Assembly: GCF_044464525.1 (NCBI RefSeq)
Contig: NZ_JBIQLE010000011.1
Coordinates: 48,070-112,069 of the forward strand
DNA from: Pusillimonas sp044464525
GTDB taxonomy: Bacteria; Pseudomonadota; Gammaproteobacteria; Burkholderiales; Burkholderiaceae_B
Reading direction: 5' to 3'
Length of the DNA: 64,000 nucleotides
Shown here: positions 52,020-60,868 of the stretch, in pieces
Layout of the letters: each line of letters begins with the position of its first letter
How positions within the stretch are numbered: position 1 is the stretch's first letter
Program-made: the position numbers and the translations under genes
Notes under the pieces: generated by a model
Told to the model about the DNA's origin: nothing
Seen by the model: only the letters and a program-made list of their open reading frames with translations
Database searches by the model: none

Positions 52020-53705
52020 TTACATCCTTTCGGGGGCGGAAACCCCAAGTAGTTGCAGCCCGCTTGCCAGTACCTGGCGCGTGGCCTGGGCCAGGCGCAG
52101 ACGAGCCAGCTTCAGAGCTTCGTCGTCCACCAGCACACGTTCGGAGTTATACCAAGCGTGGAAATCCGAAGCGCAGTCGCGTAGCCAGAACGCCACATGG
52201 TGGGGTGCGAGCTCTTGGGCCGCTTGTGCAATGACGGCGGGATATTCGGCCAAGCGTTGAAGCAGTGCGATTTCGCTGGGCGCGGTCAGGGGTGAGGCAT
52301 TGGCCTGGTCAATGCCGGCCTGGGCTTGGGGCGACTGGGCCAGCATGGAACAGATGCGCGCATGCGCGTATTGAATATAGTAAACCGGATTTTCTTCGCT
52401 CTTGGACAGGGCCAGGTCAATGTCGAAGACGAATTCGGAATCGGCCCGCCGCTGCACCAGGAAGAAGCGTACGGCGTCTTGCCCCACCCAGTCGATCAGG
52501 TCGCGCATGGTGACGTAGCTGCCGGCTCGTTTCGAGATCTTGACCTCGGCGCCGTCGCGCACCACCTTGACCATCTTGTGCAGGATATAGGCGGGAAATT
52601 CTTTGGGTATGCCCAGGTTGAGCCCTTGCAGACCGGCGCGCACGCGCGCGATGGTGCCGTGGTGGTCGCTGCCCTGGATATTTACCGCATGATGGAAGCC
52701 GCGCTGCCACTTGGCGACGTGGTAGGCGACATCGGGCACGAAATAGGTGTAGCCGCCTTCAGACTTGCGCATGACACGGTCTTTGTCGTCGCCGGTGCCC
52801 AGCTCGGTCGTACGCAGCCAAAGCGCGCCTTCGTGTTCGTAGGTGTGGCCGGCCTGGGTGAGGGCCTTCACGGTTTCTTCGACCCGGCCACTGGTGTACA
52901 GCGAGCTTTCCAAGTAGAAATTGTCGAACTTAAGGCCGAATGCCTGCAAGTCGAGGTCTTGTTCGCGACGCAGATACGCCACCGCAAAGCGGCGTATGTC
53001 GTCAAGGCTGTCTGCGTTGCCGCTGGCCGTCACCGACTGGCCGTCGGCGGCCTGCACTGTCGCCTTGGAGGCGAAATCGCGGGCGATGTCCAGAATGTAG
53101 TCGCCCTTGTAGCCATCGGCGGGAAATTCGGGCGCATCGGGCGCAATGCCTTTGGCCCGGGCCTGCACGCTGATCGCCAGGTTATCGATCTGGTTTCCCG
53201 CGTCGTTGTAATAGAACTCGCGCGTAACCTCGTAGCCCTGTGCGCTCAGCAGGCGACACAAAGAGTCGCCCAGTGCGGCCTGGCGCGCATGGCCGACGTG
53301 AAGCGGCCCTGTGGGGTTAGCCGACACAAACTCGACCAGCATTTTTTCGTTGCGAGCCGGTTGCGTGCCGAAGCGCTCGCCTTCGTGGCGCAGGGTGTCG
53401 AGTACCGCCTGGTGGGCGGCGTTCGTCAGGCGCAGGTTGATGAAGCCGGGGCCGGCCACTTCGGCGGACGCGATCAGATCGTCTGCGCCGGGTTGGGCGG
53501 TGAGGGCTTCCACGATCTGCCCAGCCAGCTCGCGTGGATTGCGTCGAGCCGCCTTGGCCAATTGCATGGCCACGTTGGTGGCAAGATCGCCATGGCTGGC
53601 GACTTTGGGTCTCTCCAGCAGTATGGCGGGCGTGGCGTCGGGAACGATGGGCTGGATCGCGGCGCGAATGAGGGAGATAAGTTGCTGTTGTTGCCCAGAA
53701 AGCAT
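52020..53705 (-). CDS. argS: Arginyl-tRNA synthetase
   Basis: 561 residues, class I. Motifs: FVSANPTGPLHVGHARQAALGD (HIGH-type), KISKRAG in the KMSK position, and a C-terminal DALR anticodon-binding domain (YAHARICSML ... LASGLQLLGVSAPERM). The start at 53705 corresponds to the family N-terminus (MLSGQQQQLISLI), although no clear Shine-Dalgarno is visible. It heads argS-SPOR-dsbA on the minus strand. Confidence 0.96.
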   Translation of the reverse strand: MLSGQQQQLISLIRAAIQPIVPDATPAILLERPKVASHGDLATNVAMQLAKAARRNPRELAGQIVEALTAQPGADDLIASAEVAGPGFINLRLTNAAHQAVLDTLRHEGERFGTQPARNEKMLVEFVSANPTGPLHVGHARQAALGDSLCRLLSAQGYEVTREFYYNDAGNQIDNLAISVQARAKGIAPDAPEFPADGYKGDYILDIARDFASKATVQAADGQSVTASGNADSLDDIRRFAVAYLRREQDLDLQAFGLKFDNFYLESSLYTSGRVEETVKALTQAGHTYEHEGALWLRTTELGTGDDKDRVMRKSEGGYTYFVPDVAYHVAKWQRGFHHAVNIQGSDHHGTIARVRAGLQGLNLGIPKEFPAYILHKMVKVVRDGAEVKISKRAGSYVTMRDLIDWVGQDAVRFFLVQRRADSEFVFDIDLALSKSEENPVYYIQYAHARICSMLAQSPQAQAGIDQANASPLTAPSEIALLQRLAEYPAVIAQAAQELAPHHVAFWLRDCASDFHAWYNSERVLVDDEALKLARLRLAQATRQVLASGLQLLGVSAPERM

Positions 53706-53796
53706 AAGAAGAGATTCATGTAGGCGACCGGACCCCGGCGCCGCCCTTGAGGCGGCCCGGCGCGCGTAGGCGCGGCGGCGCATTGCTTGGAAAGGC

Positions 53797-56700
53797 TTAA
53801 ATGATAGCGTGATTTTCCCCAGGTGTGGCCTGGAGGGGCGCCGCGTGCCACCCAAGCTCATCCTGAAGCCAACGGGCATAAGCTTCCAGGTCGACGGTTC
53901 CCACTTGGTCCGAACCACTGCCGTGCCAGTCTTCATAGCGTTTTATCAACGCTTCGGTGGCGTCTCGTTGCGCGCTTCCCAGGCGGGCGTGTTCGTCCTG
54001 GCGGTCATGCAGGGTGCGTCCGTCAGGGCTGTCGACACGCCGGTCACCGTCATGCAGGCTGCGAACCAGAGATGAGCGCGGATCGTGCACGACGGGGTTG
54101 GCGACGGTGGCTTGTTCAGGCGCCAGGGCGCCCAGCGGCACAGAGGCTGCGCGCGCTTGCCATAACATCCAGTTGAGTGCGACATCGGACAGGTCGCCGG
54201 GTGTCGGCCCGGCGTGTGACGCGTCGGGAGGCACGCCGCCGCCGACATCGGCGTGCGCGCCGATAAATGGCGCTTCGATCAGATTGGCGGAGGCATCGTG
54301 CCCGGCGGCCAATAGCGGGAAAAGTGAGCGTCTTTCGTGCAGGGCAACAGCGTGGGCGACCCAGCCCCAGGCCGCGGCAATGCTGAAATCGTACTGGGAA
54401 TTAAGCGCGCCGCCCAGGCCGAATTGCGCCACGGTATCGAACAACCCCATGAACCGCAGGTCGACACAGGCTGTGACGTTTCCTCGTAGGGGATCGGCGT
54501 AAGAGAACAGTCCGCGATCTATGTGTTGTTCGATCAGGTTGCCGAAATGTCGAGCCAGGGCGGCGCCGCGCGAATAGCCGATGATGTCGATGGGCACGGC
54601 TTGGCCGGCGCTGACCGGGGCGGCATGCAGTGCATTGAGCAGATGCTGCCATTGTGTTTCGATGGTTTGCGGCGCCACATGCGCGGCCAAGGCGTCCAGG
54701 TCCCAATAATAGGGGTTGCCCGGGCCCGAATGGTAGAACACGGGGCCGTCCAGATAGCGTTGGCTGAGCAGCCAGACATTTCCGCGGGTGTGCGCATTCA
54801 TTCGGGTACCGTCGAAGGCGAACAGCAGCAGGCCCAGAGGGTCAACATAGCGCCGGGGCTGTTGGCCCGCATAGCCCCATGCCTGTGTTCCAGGCAGCGG
54901 CCCCAAGGGGTCGGGCTCGAGATAGTGGCCGAAGCGCGGGTCGTAGGTGCGCAAGAGGTTGTCGTGCCAGCCGGTGGAGGCATCGGCGACCTGCCCTGGC
55001 AGCCTCGGGTCGAAGCGCAGGTCTCCCGCTGTTTGGCGCGCCGTACCCAGCGCACTGTAATCGGCCAGCCAGCGAATTTTTCGGTGCGAGTCGGTGACCA
55101 TGTGCGGGGCGCCCAGCAAGTCTGTGTGTACGGCGTACAGCGTCCCTGCGGGCTGAGCGGCTGAATAGTCGATGACGCCTACCAGGGTGTGGCCTGCATG
55201 TATGTATCGGCGGGTAATCGGCAGGCCTTCGGGGTGCGGCGCCTTGCCGCGAGGCCGACGCAATTCAGCGACAACGCGGTTGTCGAGATAGAAATAACGC
55301 ATATCCTCGTCGGGGGTGAGCACCTGGATGCGATGCCCGAACGCATTGTGCCGATATATGGCCAATAACTGTTTATTGCGCCGTACTTGTTCCAGCCGGC
55401 GCTGAGGGCCGTAGCGCAAGTCGAACCCATCTGCAGTTTGGGGCAACCCGGAAGCGTCTCGTTCAATTCGGGGCTGGGAAGAGCTGCCGTTATGCCGGGC
55501 GGCCTGCGCTAGCCCATCTTGTCGCCATGCGAACCAGTGTTCTTGTTTGGTGCGCAAGGCATCCTGGTTCACGCGTGTAGCGGCGGATGTCGGCGGCAGT
55601 GCCGCAACTGGTGCCGGAAGCTCGGACGAGGATGCGGCCATCAAGCGTGCCTGGCCGTCGTAAGCGTAACGCCACTGGCGCCCAGTGCCCATGGATGGGA
55701 AGTGGTTGGCTTCGCGTACAGGACGGTCGCCGGCATCGTGCGCACGAAAATGGTCCCACAGGACAACGTCGTCGTCATAGAGCGCCAATGCCCGAGCCCC
55801 GCCTTGCCTATAGGCCACGGCCAGCCTCAGCCCATTGCCATAACGATAGCCGGGTTGCGCCGCCCAGGCCTGGATGACATTGCGCCGCCGGCCTTGCGGG
55901 TCGTGCCAGTCGATGCGCATCAGGCTTCCGTCAGCGCTCCAGCCGTAATGCAGGGCGCCTCCTTCGGGAAGGTGGTGGACGAGCGGACGGTGTTTAGTGT
56001 CGTACTCGAAGCGATCGACGTATTCACGAAAATTGGCAACATGGCCAGACGTGGCGAAACCGGCCGAAGGTGACGGAAGGGATCGAACCAGGCGTCTTTC
56101 AGAGAGCCGACCGTGGCTGTCGTAGTGACGCGATTCGTTTTCATGCGGATGGCGTATGGCTGACAGCCTTGAGCCGTCCCAACCTAGACGGGTTATGTGG
56201 CTTGCGCTGCGGTTATGCGCCGTGATGCGCAGGGGCCGACCCTGGGCGTCGTAAACATAATGCCATGCGTCGCCGTTGGCAAAGCGCCGCCTTATCAGCC
56301 TTCCCTGGGCATTGAAGCTTACGGTTTCGGCGCCTGTCGCATTGGCATGCCAGGCTTTGCGCCGGCCTAGCTCGTCGAACTCAAGGCTCAGCCCCGGCCA
56401 TCCTGGGGCAAAAGGCTGCAGCCGTGCCAGGCGGCCCGACGCGTTGCGCAGAATTTCAGTGCCATTGATATGCCGGAGGCGCCCCTGTTGATCGTAGGCG
56501 GCGCGGGTTCCCGGTGCGGCGCAACCCGGACATTGGGCGCCATCGACTTTGAGCAGCGCATAACGGCCGGCGTGCCGGGCGAATTCGAAGCGTGTTTGGC
56601 GACCGTCGGCTCCGTCAACGACGGTTAGCCCGGTGTGCCGCTCCGTGGCTGCGCGCTGATATGTGATGCGCAGTGCATAAGCCCGGTGGGCGGGATGATG

Positions 56701-57657
56701 CAGTGAGGATTCGATGGCGCGTGCGCGAACGTCATAAGCCCAGCTATGGGTGCGCAGCGTAGCGGGCTGCTTGCCAGTGGCAGCCAGGGCGATTCCGGTA
56801 ATCAAGTGCGGCATGCCCGACTGCCGCTGCGCTTCGTATAAATAGCGACGTTCCAGGCCATCCGGGCGGCGCACGGACATCAGTCGCAAGGGGGCGGTAC
56901 TTTGTTCGCCGGTTACCGCCTCGTAGCGATAATCGAAGCTCCCCAGAGGCGTCTCGATTGTGCTTACATAAGCCCGCCCGGCGCTGATTCGATATTGAAA
57001 ATGCAGTTCGGCCCGGGTTGGCGAGCCGGCGCCTGTTGTGACGCGAGCGATGGCTCCATTCAGCGGCCCGGCCGAATTGTGACGGACGATGTCGATTACC
57101 GCCGGTGCAGCCGTGGCGGCCTGGGATAGGGCGCCGGCTGCCGGCGCGACAATACGCGTCAGCCTTCCGTGCTGGTCGAAGCGCAAGCTGCGACCGTCAG
57201 GCCAGCGCCAAACCCATTGCGCTCCATCCTGCTGCAGCACGCCGTGGCGATTGCGCAGGGGCTTGTGCGCGTTGCCCGAGAAGATGATGCGGCTGCCGTC
57301 GGCCTGGATGATCTGAATGCGGCCGCCCGCCCGGTAGACACGCGTGTCGTACGAGGTGCCCCAGCCGCGGCCAAACGCGCCATGGCGCGGATCGAGGGAG
57401 TTGTAGTGGCGCAGCACCTGCAATAACGGCGCGGCCGGATTCGACGGAAGGTCGAGTTCTTGCTGATGCTTGTTCCCGGTGGCCAGGTGCACCGGGTTGC
57501 CGATGCCCAAGCTCGGTTCGGGTTCGGTCAGGCCTTGGCTGCCCACCCCTTCTAGGGCGCAGGGATGCCCCAGCGCGGGCGGCGAGCAGACGTCTTGAGC
57601 TTGGGCCGAGGCAAGCTTAAGCGCAAGAAAAATAGCGAGCAAAAGGCGGGTGATCAC
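53797..57657 (-). CDS. Exported RHS-repeat protein with C-terminal DUF2235/Tle-like hydrolase domain
   Basis: 1286 residues. A Sec signal peptide (about 1-21) is followed by an RHS N-terminal domain (GIGNPVHLATGNKHQQELDL), many YD repeats and the RHS hyperconserved end (YLEPDPLGPL...GYAGQQPRRYVDPLGLL). From about residue 945 a separate domain opens FAFDGTRMN and contains GYSRG (Ser1029), LFDTVAQFG (Asp1074) and HADVGGG (His1135). This is the pattern of DUF2235/Tle1-type alpha/beta hydrolases, which include type VI phospholipase effectors. It has no PAAR domain and no neighbouring vgrG or immunity gene. Confidence 0.85.
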   Translation of the reverse strand: MITRLLLAIFLALKLASAQAQDVCSPPALGHPCALEGVGSQGLTEPEPSLGIGNPVHLATGNKHQQELDLPSNPAAPLLQVLRHYNSLDPRHGAFGRGWGTSYDTRVYRAGGRIQIIQADGSRIIFSGNAHKPLRNRHGVLQQDGAQWVWRWPDGRSLRFDQHGRLTRIVAPAAGALSQAATAAPAVIDIVRHNSAGPLNGAIARVTTGAGSPTRAELHFQYRISAGRAYVSTIETPLGSFDYRYEAVTGEQSTAPLRLMSVRRPDGLERRYLYEAQRQSGMPHLITGIALAATGKQPATLRTHSWAYDVRARAIESSLHHPAHRAYALRITYQRAATERHTGLTVVDGADGRQTRFEFARHAGRYALLKVDGAQCPGCAAPGTRAAYDQQGRLRHINGTEILRNASGRLARLQPFAPGWPGLSLEFDELGRRKAWHANATGAETVSFNAQGRLIRRRFANGDAWHYVYDAQGRPLRITAHNRSASHITRLGWDGSRLSAIRHPHENESRHYDSHGRLSERRLVRSLPSPSAGFATSGHVANFREYVDRFEYDTKHRPLVHHLPEGGALHYGWSADGSLMRIDWHDPQGRRRNVIQAWAAQPGYRYGNGLRLAVAYRQGGARALALYDDDVVLWDHFRAHDAGDRPVREANHFPSMGTGRQWRYAYDGQARLMAASSSELPAPVAALPPTSAATRVNQDALRTKQEHWFAWRQDGLAQAARHNGSSSQPRIERDASGLPQTADGFDLRYGPQRRLEQVRRNKQLLAIYRHNAFGHRIQVLTPDEDMRYFYLDNRVVAELRRPRGKAPHPEGLPITRRYIHAGHTLVGVIDYSAAQPAGTLYAVHTDLLGAPHMVTDSHRKIRWLADYSALGTARQTAGDLRFDPRLPGQVADASTGWHDNLLRTYDPRFGHYLEPDPLGPLPGTQAWGYAGQQPRRYVDPLGLLLFAFDGTRMNAHTRGNVWLLSQRYLDGPVFYHSGPGNPYYWDLDALAAHVAPQTIETQWQHLLNALHAAPVSAGQAVPIDIIGYSRGAALARHFGNLIEQHIDRGLFSYADPLRGNVTACVDLRFMGLFDTVAQFGLGGALNSQYDFSIAAAWGWVAHAVALHERRSLFPLLAAGHDASANLIEAPFIGAHADVGGGVPPDASHAGPTPGDLSDVALNWMLWQARAASVPLGALAPEQATVANPVVHDPRSSLVRSLHDGDRRVDSPDGRTLHDRQDEHARLGSAQRDATEALIKRYEDWHGSGSDQVGTVDLEAYARWLQDELGWHAAPLQATPGENHAII

Positions 57658-57753
57658 GAGGCTTTCCAGATGGAAAAGAAACCTTGATCATGCCGCTTGG
57701 CACGCTTCGGATGTTAGGGTAGTGTAGAACTTCGTCTATTGAGGAAAACCGAC

Positions 57754-58098
57754 ATGCTAGTTGTCTTTTATTCCAAACCCGCCGCCGAAGTCCTTATGTT
57801 TGCCCAGCATGCCCTGCCCATCCTCAAGGCAGCAGGCAAGCCTTACACCAACACTCTGCCCGAGCGCGGTGTCATCACGAGCGAACAATTGGCTGACGCC
57901 ATCGCGGGTATCGAAAAGGCCATCGCCGAAGGGCCGCCCACAGACGATACGGAAAGCGACGACGACAATGACGATCGCGAGCACCCGATCTCGCTGCCGG
58001 TCAGTTTTCGCCAGCGCTCGTTTCCATTGCTGGCCATGCTTAGGCTGGCACAGCAGCATGGCGCCGACGTAACCTGGGAGCCGGCGCCTTCATGGTAG
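57754..58098 (+). CDS. DUF1840 protein
   Basis: 114 residues matching the DUF1840 family of betaproteobacteria: MLVVFYSKPAAEVLMFAQHALPIL at the start and SLPVSFRQRSFPLLAMLRLAQ at the end. An acidic linker (DDTESDDDNDD) lies between. GAGGA is 8 nt before ATG 57754. Function unknown. It is divergent from the RHS gene and convergent with leuA. Confidence 0.85.
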   Translation: MLVVFYSKPAAEVLMFAQHALPILKAAGKPYTNTLPERGVITSEQLADAIAGIEKAIAEGPPTDDTESDDDNDDREHPISLPVSFRQRSFPLLAMLRLAQQHGADVTWEPAPSW

Positions 58099-58103
58099 AA
58101 AAA

Positions 58104-58131
58104 AGGCCGGCCCTGTCAAAAGAGCCGGCCT
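58104..58131 (-). terminator. Terminator between leuA and the DUF1840 gene
   Basis: AGGCCGGC (58104-58111) pairs with GCCGGCCT (58124-58131). The A-run just left of the stem supplies a U-tract to the leftward leuA transcript. It may also stop the convergent DUF1840 transcript. Confidence 0.7.
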
Positions 58132-58164
58132 AGGGCCTGTACGGTCAAGCTATATCGCCATGGC

Positions 58165-59865
58165 CTATACCGCTACGGCCGATGCCTTTTCGACGGGGTG
58201 AGCCGCTGCGTGGCGGTTGATCGCGCTAAGAATGGCCAGGAACGAGGCCGTCACGATGTCGGCATTGATGCCTACGCCAAAGCCCGTGGGAGCGTCTCCG
58301 ATACGCATTTCCACATAGCAGGCTGCTTTTGTGTCTGTGCCGGTACCGATGGCGTGCTCGTGATAATCCATAATGCGCACATCCAGGTCGAGGGCATTGA
58401 CGAAGGCCGATATGGCGCCGTCGCCCTGGCCGGTAAGATGGCGGATTTCGTCGCCGTGCTTAAGCTCTACCTCAATGGAGAACTGCTGGCCGCTCTTGGC
58501 TTCGGGCGTGCCGGTGATGCGGTGACGCACCAGTTTCCAGGGTGTCTCGAGCCCGAGGTACTCGCTGTTGAACAGCTTGTGGACGTCGTCAGAGGTAACC
58601 TCGGCGCCGGTCTCGTCCGACACACGCTGGATGGCGCGGCTAAACTCGATTTGAAGGCGGCGAGGCAGCACAAGCCCATGCTCTTGCTCGAGCAGGTACG
58701 ACACCCCGCCCTTGCCCGATTGGCTGTTGACGCGGATGACGGCGTCGTAGTTGCGGCCCAGGTCGGCCGGATCGATGGGCAGGTACGGAACCTCCCAGAC
58801 GGCGTCGGGTTGCTGCTGTGCAAAGCCCTTTTTGATGGCGTCTTGGTGCGAGCCCGAAAATGCGGTAAAGACCAGATCGCCCGCGTACGGATGGCGCGGA
58901 TGCACAGGCAACTGGTTGCAGTACTCGACACAGCGCCGCACTTCGTCGATATCGGAAAAATCAAGCCCCGGATGTATGCCCTGGGTGTACAGGTTGAGGG
59001 CCAGTGTGACGAGGTCGACGTTGCCGGTGCGCTCGCCGTTTCCGAACAAGCAGCCTTCGATGCGATCAGCGCCGGCCATGACCGCGAATTCGGCGGCCGC
59101 CACGGCGGTGCCGCGGTCGTTGTGCGGGTGCACGCTAAGCACGATGCAGTCGCGCCGCTGAAGGTTGTTGTGCATCCACTCGATCTGGTCGGCGTACAGG
59201 TTGGGCGTGGTGGCCTCGATGGTGGCCGGCAGATTGAATATGATCTTGGATTCGGGCGTTGGCTGCCAGGCTTGGCTTACCGCATTGCACACATCAAGCG
59301 CAACCTCGGGCTCGGTGGTACTGAAGACCTCGGGCGAGTATTCGTAGCGCCAGTACGTTTCGGGGTGCTGCAAGGTGTAGTGCTTGACCAGCTTGGTGCC
59401 GCTGACGGCCAATTCGCGAACCTCGTCCTTGCTCATGTTGAAGACGATCTTGCGAAAAGCGGGGGCGCAAGCGTTGTACAGGTGGACGATGGCTTTTTTA
59501 GCCCCTGCGGCGGCCTCGACCGTGCGCTTGATAAGGTCTTCGCGTGATTGGGTCAGCACGATGATGGTCACATCGTCGGGAATGCGCTTGTCGTCGACCA
59601 GCTTGCGTACGAAATCGTAGTCGGTCTGCGACGCCGACGGGAAGCCGACCTCGATTTCCTTGAATCCAATTTTGATGAGTTGTTCGAAGAAGCGCAGCTT
59701 GCGCTCGACGCTCATGGGCTCGATAAGAGACTGGTTTCCATCGCGCAGGTCGGTACTCATCCAAATGGGGGGATGAGTGATGCGCTTGCTGGGCCAGGTG
59801 CGCTCAGCGTAGTCGCGTTCAAACGCAACAAACGGGCGATATTTGTCGGAAGGGTTAGAGAGCAT
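58165..59865 (-). CDS. leuA: 2-isopropylmalate synthase
   Basis: 566 residues, the longer type of LeuA (opening SDKYRPFVAFERDYAERTWPSKRI). It makes 2-isopropylmalate from 2-ketoisovalerate and acetyl-CoA, the first step of leucine synthesis. Catalytic STDLRDGNQSL and metal-binding SVHPHNDRGTAVAA are present. The C-terminal regulatory domain binds leucine (KHGDEIRHLTGQGDGAISAFVNALDL). Its 405-nt upstream region holds a candidate leucine-rich leader peptide. Confidence 0.95.
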   Translation of the reverse strand: MLSNPSDKYRPFVAFERDYAERTWPSKRITHPPIWMSTDLRDGNQSLIEPMSVERKLRFFEQLIKIGFKEIEVGFPSASQTDYDFVRKLVDDKRIPDDVTIIVLTQSREDLIKRTVEAAAGAKKAIVHLYNACAPAFRKIVFNMSKDEVRELAVSGTKLVKHYTLQHPETYWRYEYSPEVFSTTEPEVALDVCNAVSQAWQPTPESKIIFNLPATIEATTPNLYADQIEWMHNNLQRRDCIVLSVHPHNDRGTAVAAAEFAVMAGADRIEGCLFGNGERTGNVDLVTLALNLYTQGIHPGLDFSDIDEVRRCVEYCNQLPVHPRHPYAGDLVFTAFSGSHQDAIKKGFAQQQPDAVWEVPYLPIDPADLGRNYDAVIRVNSQSGKGGVSYLLEQEHGLVLPRRLQIEFSRAIQRVSDETGAEVTSDDVHKLFNSEYLGLETPWKLVRHRITGTPEAKSGQQFSIEVELKHGDEIRHLTGQGDGAISAFVNALDLDVRIMDYHEHAIGTGTDTKAACYVEMRIGDAPTGFGVGINADIVTASFLAILSAINRHAAAHPVEKASAVAV

Positions 59866-59934
59866 AAGGCACCTATCTACGGAGTTCTTTCTTGTGTGGG
59901 TCGTCTGGTCGCCGTATTTGCACTGGACCGTGAA

Positions 59935-60012
59935 TTAGCCCGCAGGCTTCAGTAGCACAAGTTGACGACGTAATAATATCGGCGTGGCTGACTGGCTGCC
60001 GAACTGCCACAC
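59935..60012 (-). promoter_or_regulatory. Candidate leader peptide / attenuator of leuA
   Basis: A short frame ending 69 nt before leuA carries ILLRRQLVLLKPAG just before its stop. It has five Leu codons in nine positions, and they include TTA, TTA, CTT and CTA, which the GC-rich neighbours rarely use. This is the usual form of a leucine-responsive leader. The start (GTG 60012 shown) is uncertain because the frame stays open to 60135. I found no strong competing hairpin pair. The rest of 59866-60270 shows no other supported gene. Confidence 0.4.
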
Positions 60013-60270
60013 GACGCTAGGCCCGGCAACCGATCGGTAGCAGCAGGGATAGGGCCAGAGCGGAAAGAGAAGCGCGGCAAACGCCGGCATTGGGAGCAAA
60101 CGCCACCGCACCGGCAGCAGGGCTGCCGGAAGCAATAAATACAGAGGTGGCGTTGGTGAATTCCATATTTAATAGTCTAAACATTGTTACGTGCGCGCGC
60201 AAGAGCCGGGGCCTGTCGGGGCGTGGCGCGTTATAGCGGGAGCACGCCGTTGGCGAGGCGTTGCGACAAG

Positions 60271-60861
60271 TCAGGAAAGCGGCTGTGCAGCGACCGGCTG
60301 CTGGCGTGGATCGGTGGTAGCCGCCGGTTCGGCCAGTATCTGAGCTTGCTGGCGCGTAAGATCGATTTTACCCGCCCTGCCCGACTTCAATTCGGCGGCG
60401 GTGCGTTGTAAAACCCCAACAGTTACCGGCTGGCTGCGGTCTTGCCATGCCCAGCGCAGGACGTCGCGGGCCGGTTCGGACAATTGAGCGACCAGGCTCT
60501 GGAAAGTGTCGGCATTGACGATCTTGCCTCGCACCCGCTCCCCACTTGCCCGTACGAAGCCGAACAAAAGATAAGCGATGATAAGCGTGCACAATGCAAC
60601 CAGAACCCACCAGAAAAAAGAGTTGTAGCGTTGCAGGAACGCAATGGAATCGCCGCCGAGCGCCTGCAAGCCCGAGTAATCGACCCCGTCTCCAAACGCG
60701 ATGAGCCGGGTAAGGAGGTCATACCAGATGATGGCCACCACCGCCACCACCACGGTGCACAGAATTTTTTGCGTTGCTGTAAGCTTTAGCAGGGCGCTGC
60801 GCAGCACAGCTTGATCTTGTGGGGCCGCCCGAGTGCTTGATATTTGTTTCATGCGGGTCAT
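60271..60861 (-). CDS. Putative two-helix inner-membrane protein
   Basis: 196 residues; not a family I recognise. It shows a short N-terminus, a hydrophobic helix at about 32-51 (ILCTVVVAVVAIIWYDLLTRL) and another at about 83-103 (FFWWVLVALCTLIIAYLLFGFV). A soluble C-terminal part ends in a Gln/Pro/Ala-rich tail. Met1 or Met4 may be the start. It is divergent from rpoN with only 7 nt between the start codons, so each promoter must lie within the other's coding region or be very compact. Confidence 0.7.
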   Translation of the reverse strand: MTRMKQISSTRAAPQDQAVLRSALLKLTATQKILCTVVVAVVAIIWYDLLTRLIAFGDGVDYSGLQALGGDSIAFLQRYNSFFWWVLVALCTLIIAYLLFGFVRASGERVRGKIVNADTFQSLVAQLSEPARDVLRWAWQDRSQPVTVGVLQRTAAELKSGRAGKIDLTRQQAQILAEPAATTDPRQQPVAAQPLS

Positions 60862-60868
60862 TTTACCT

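Noticed and set aside
52326..53723. Long rightward open frame opposite argS (465 codons)
   Set aside because: It is antisense to a clear arginyl-tRNA synthetase and has no recognisable domain; it reflects high GC content.
58198..59547. Rightward open frame opposite leuA (449 codons)
   Set aside because: Antisense to an intact leuA, with no family similarity and no ribosome binding site.
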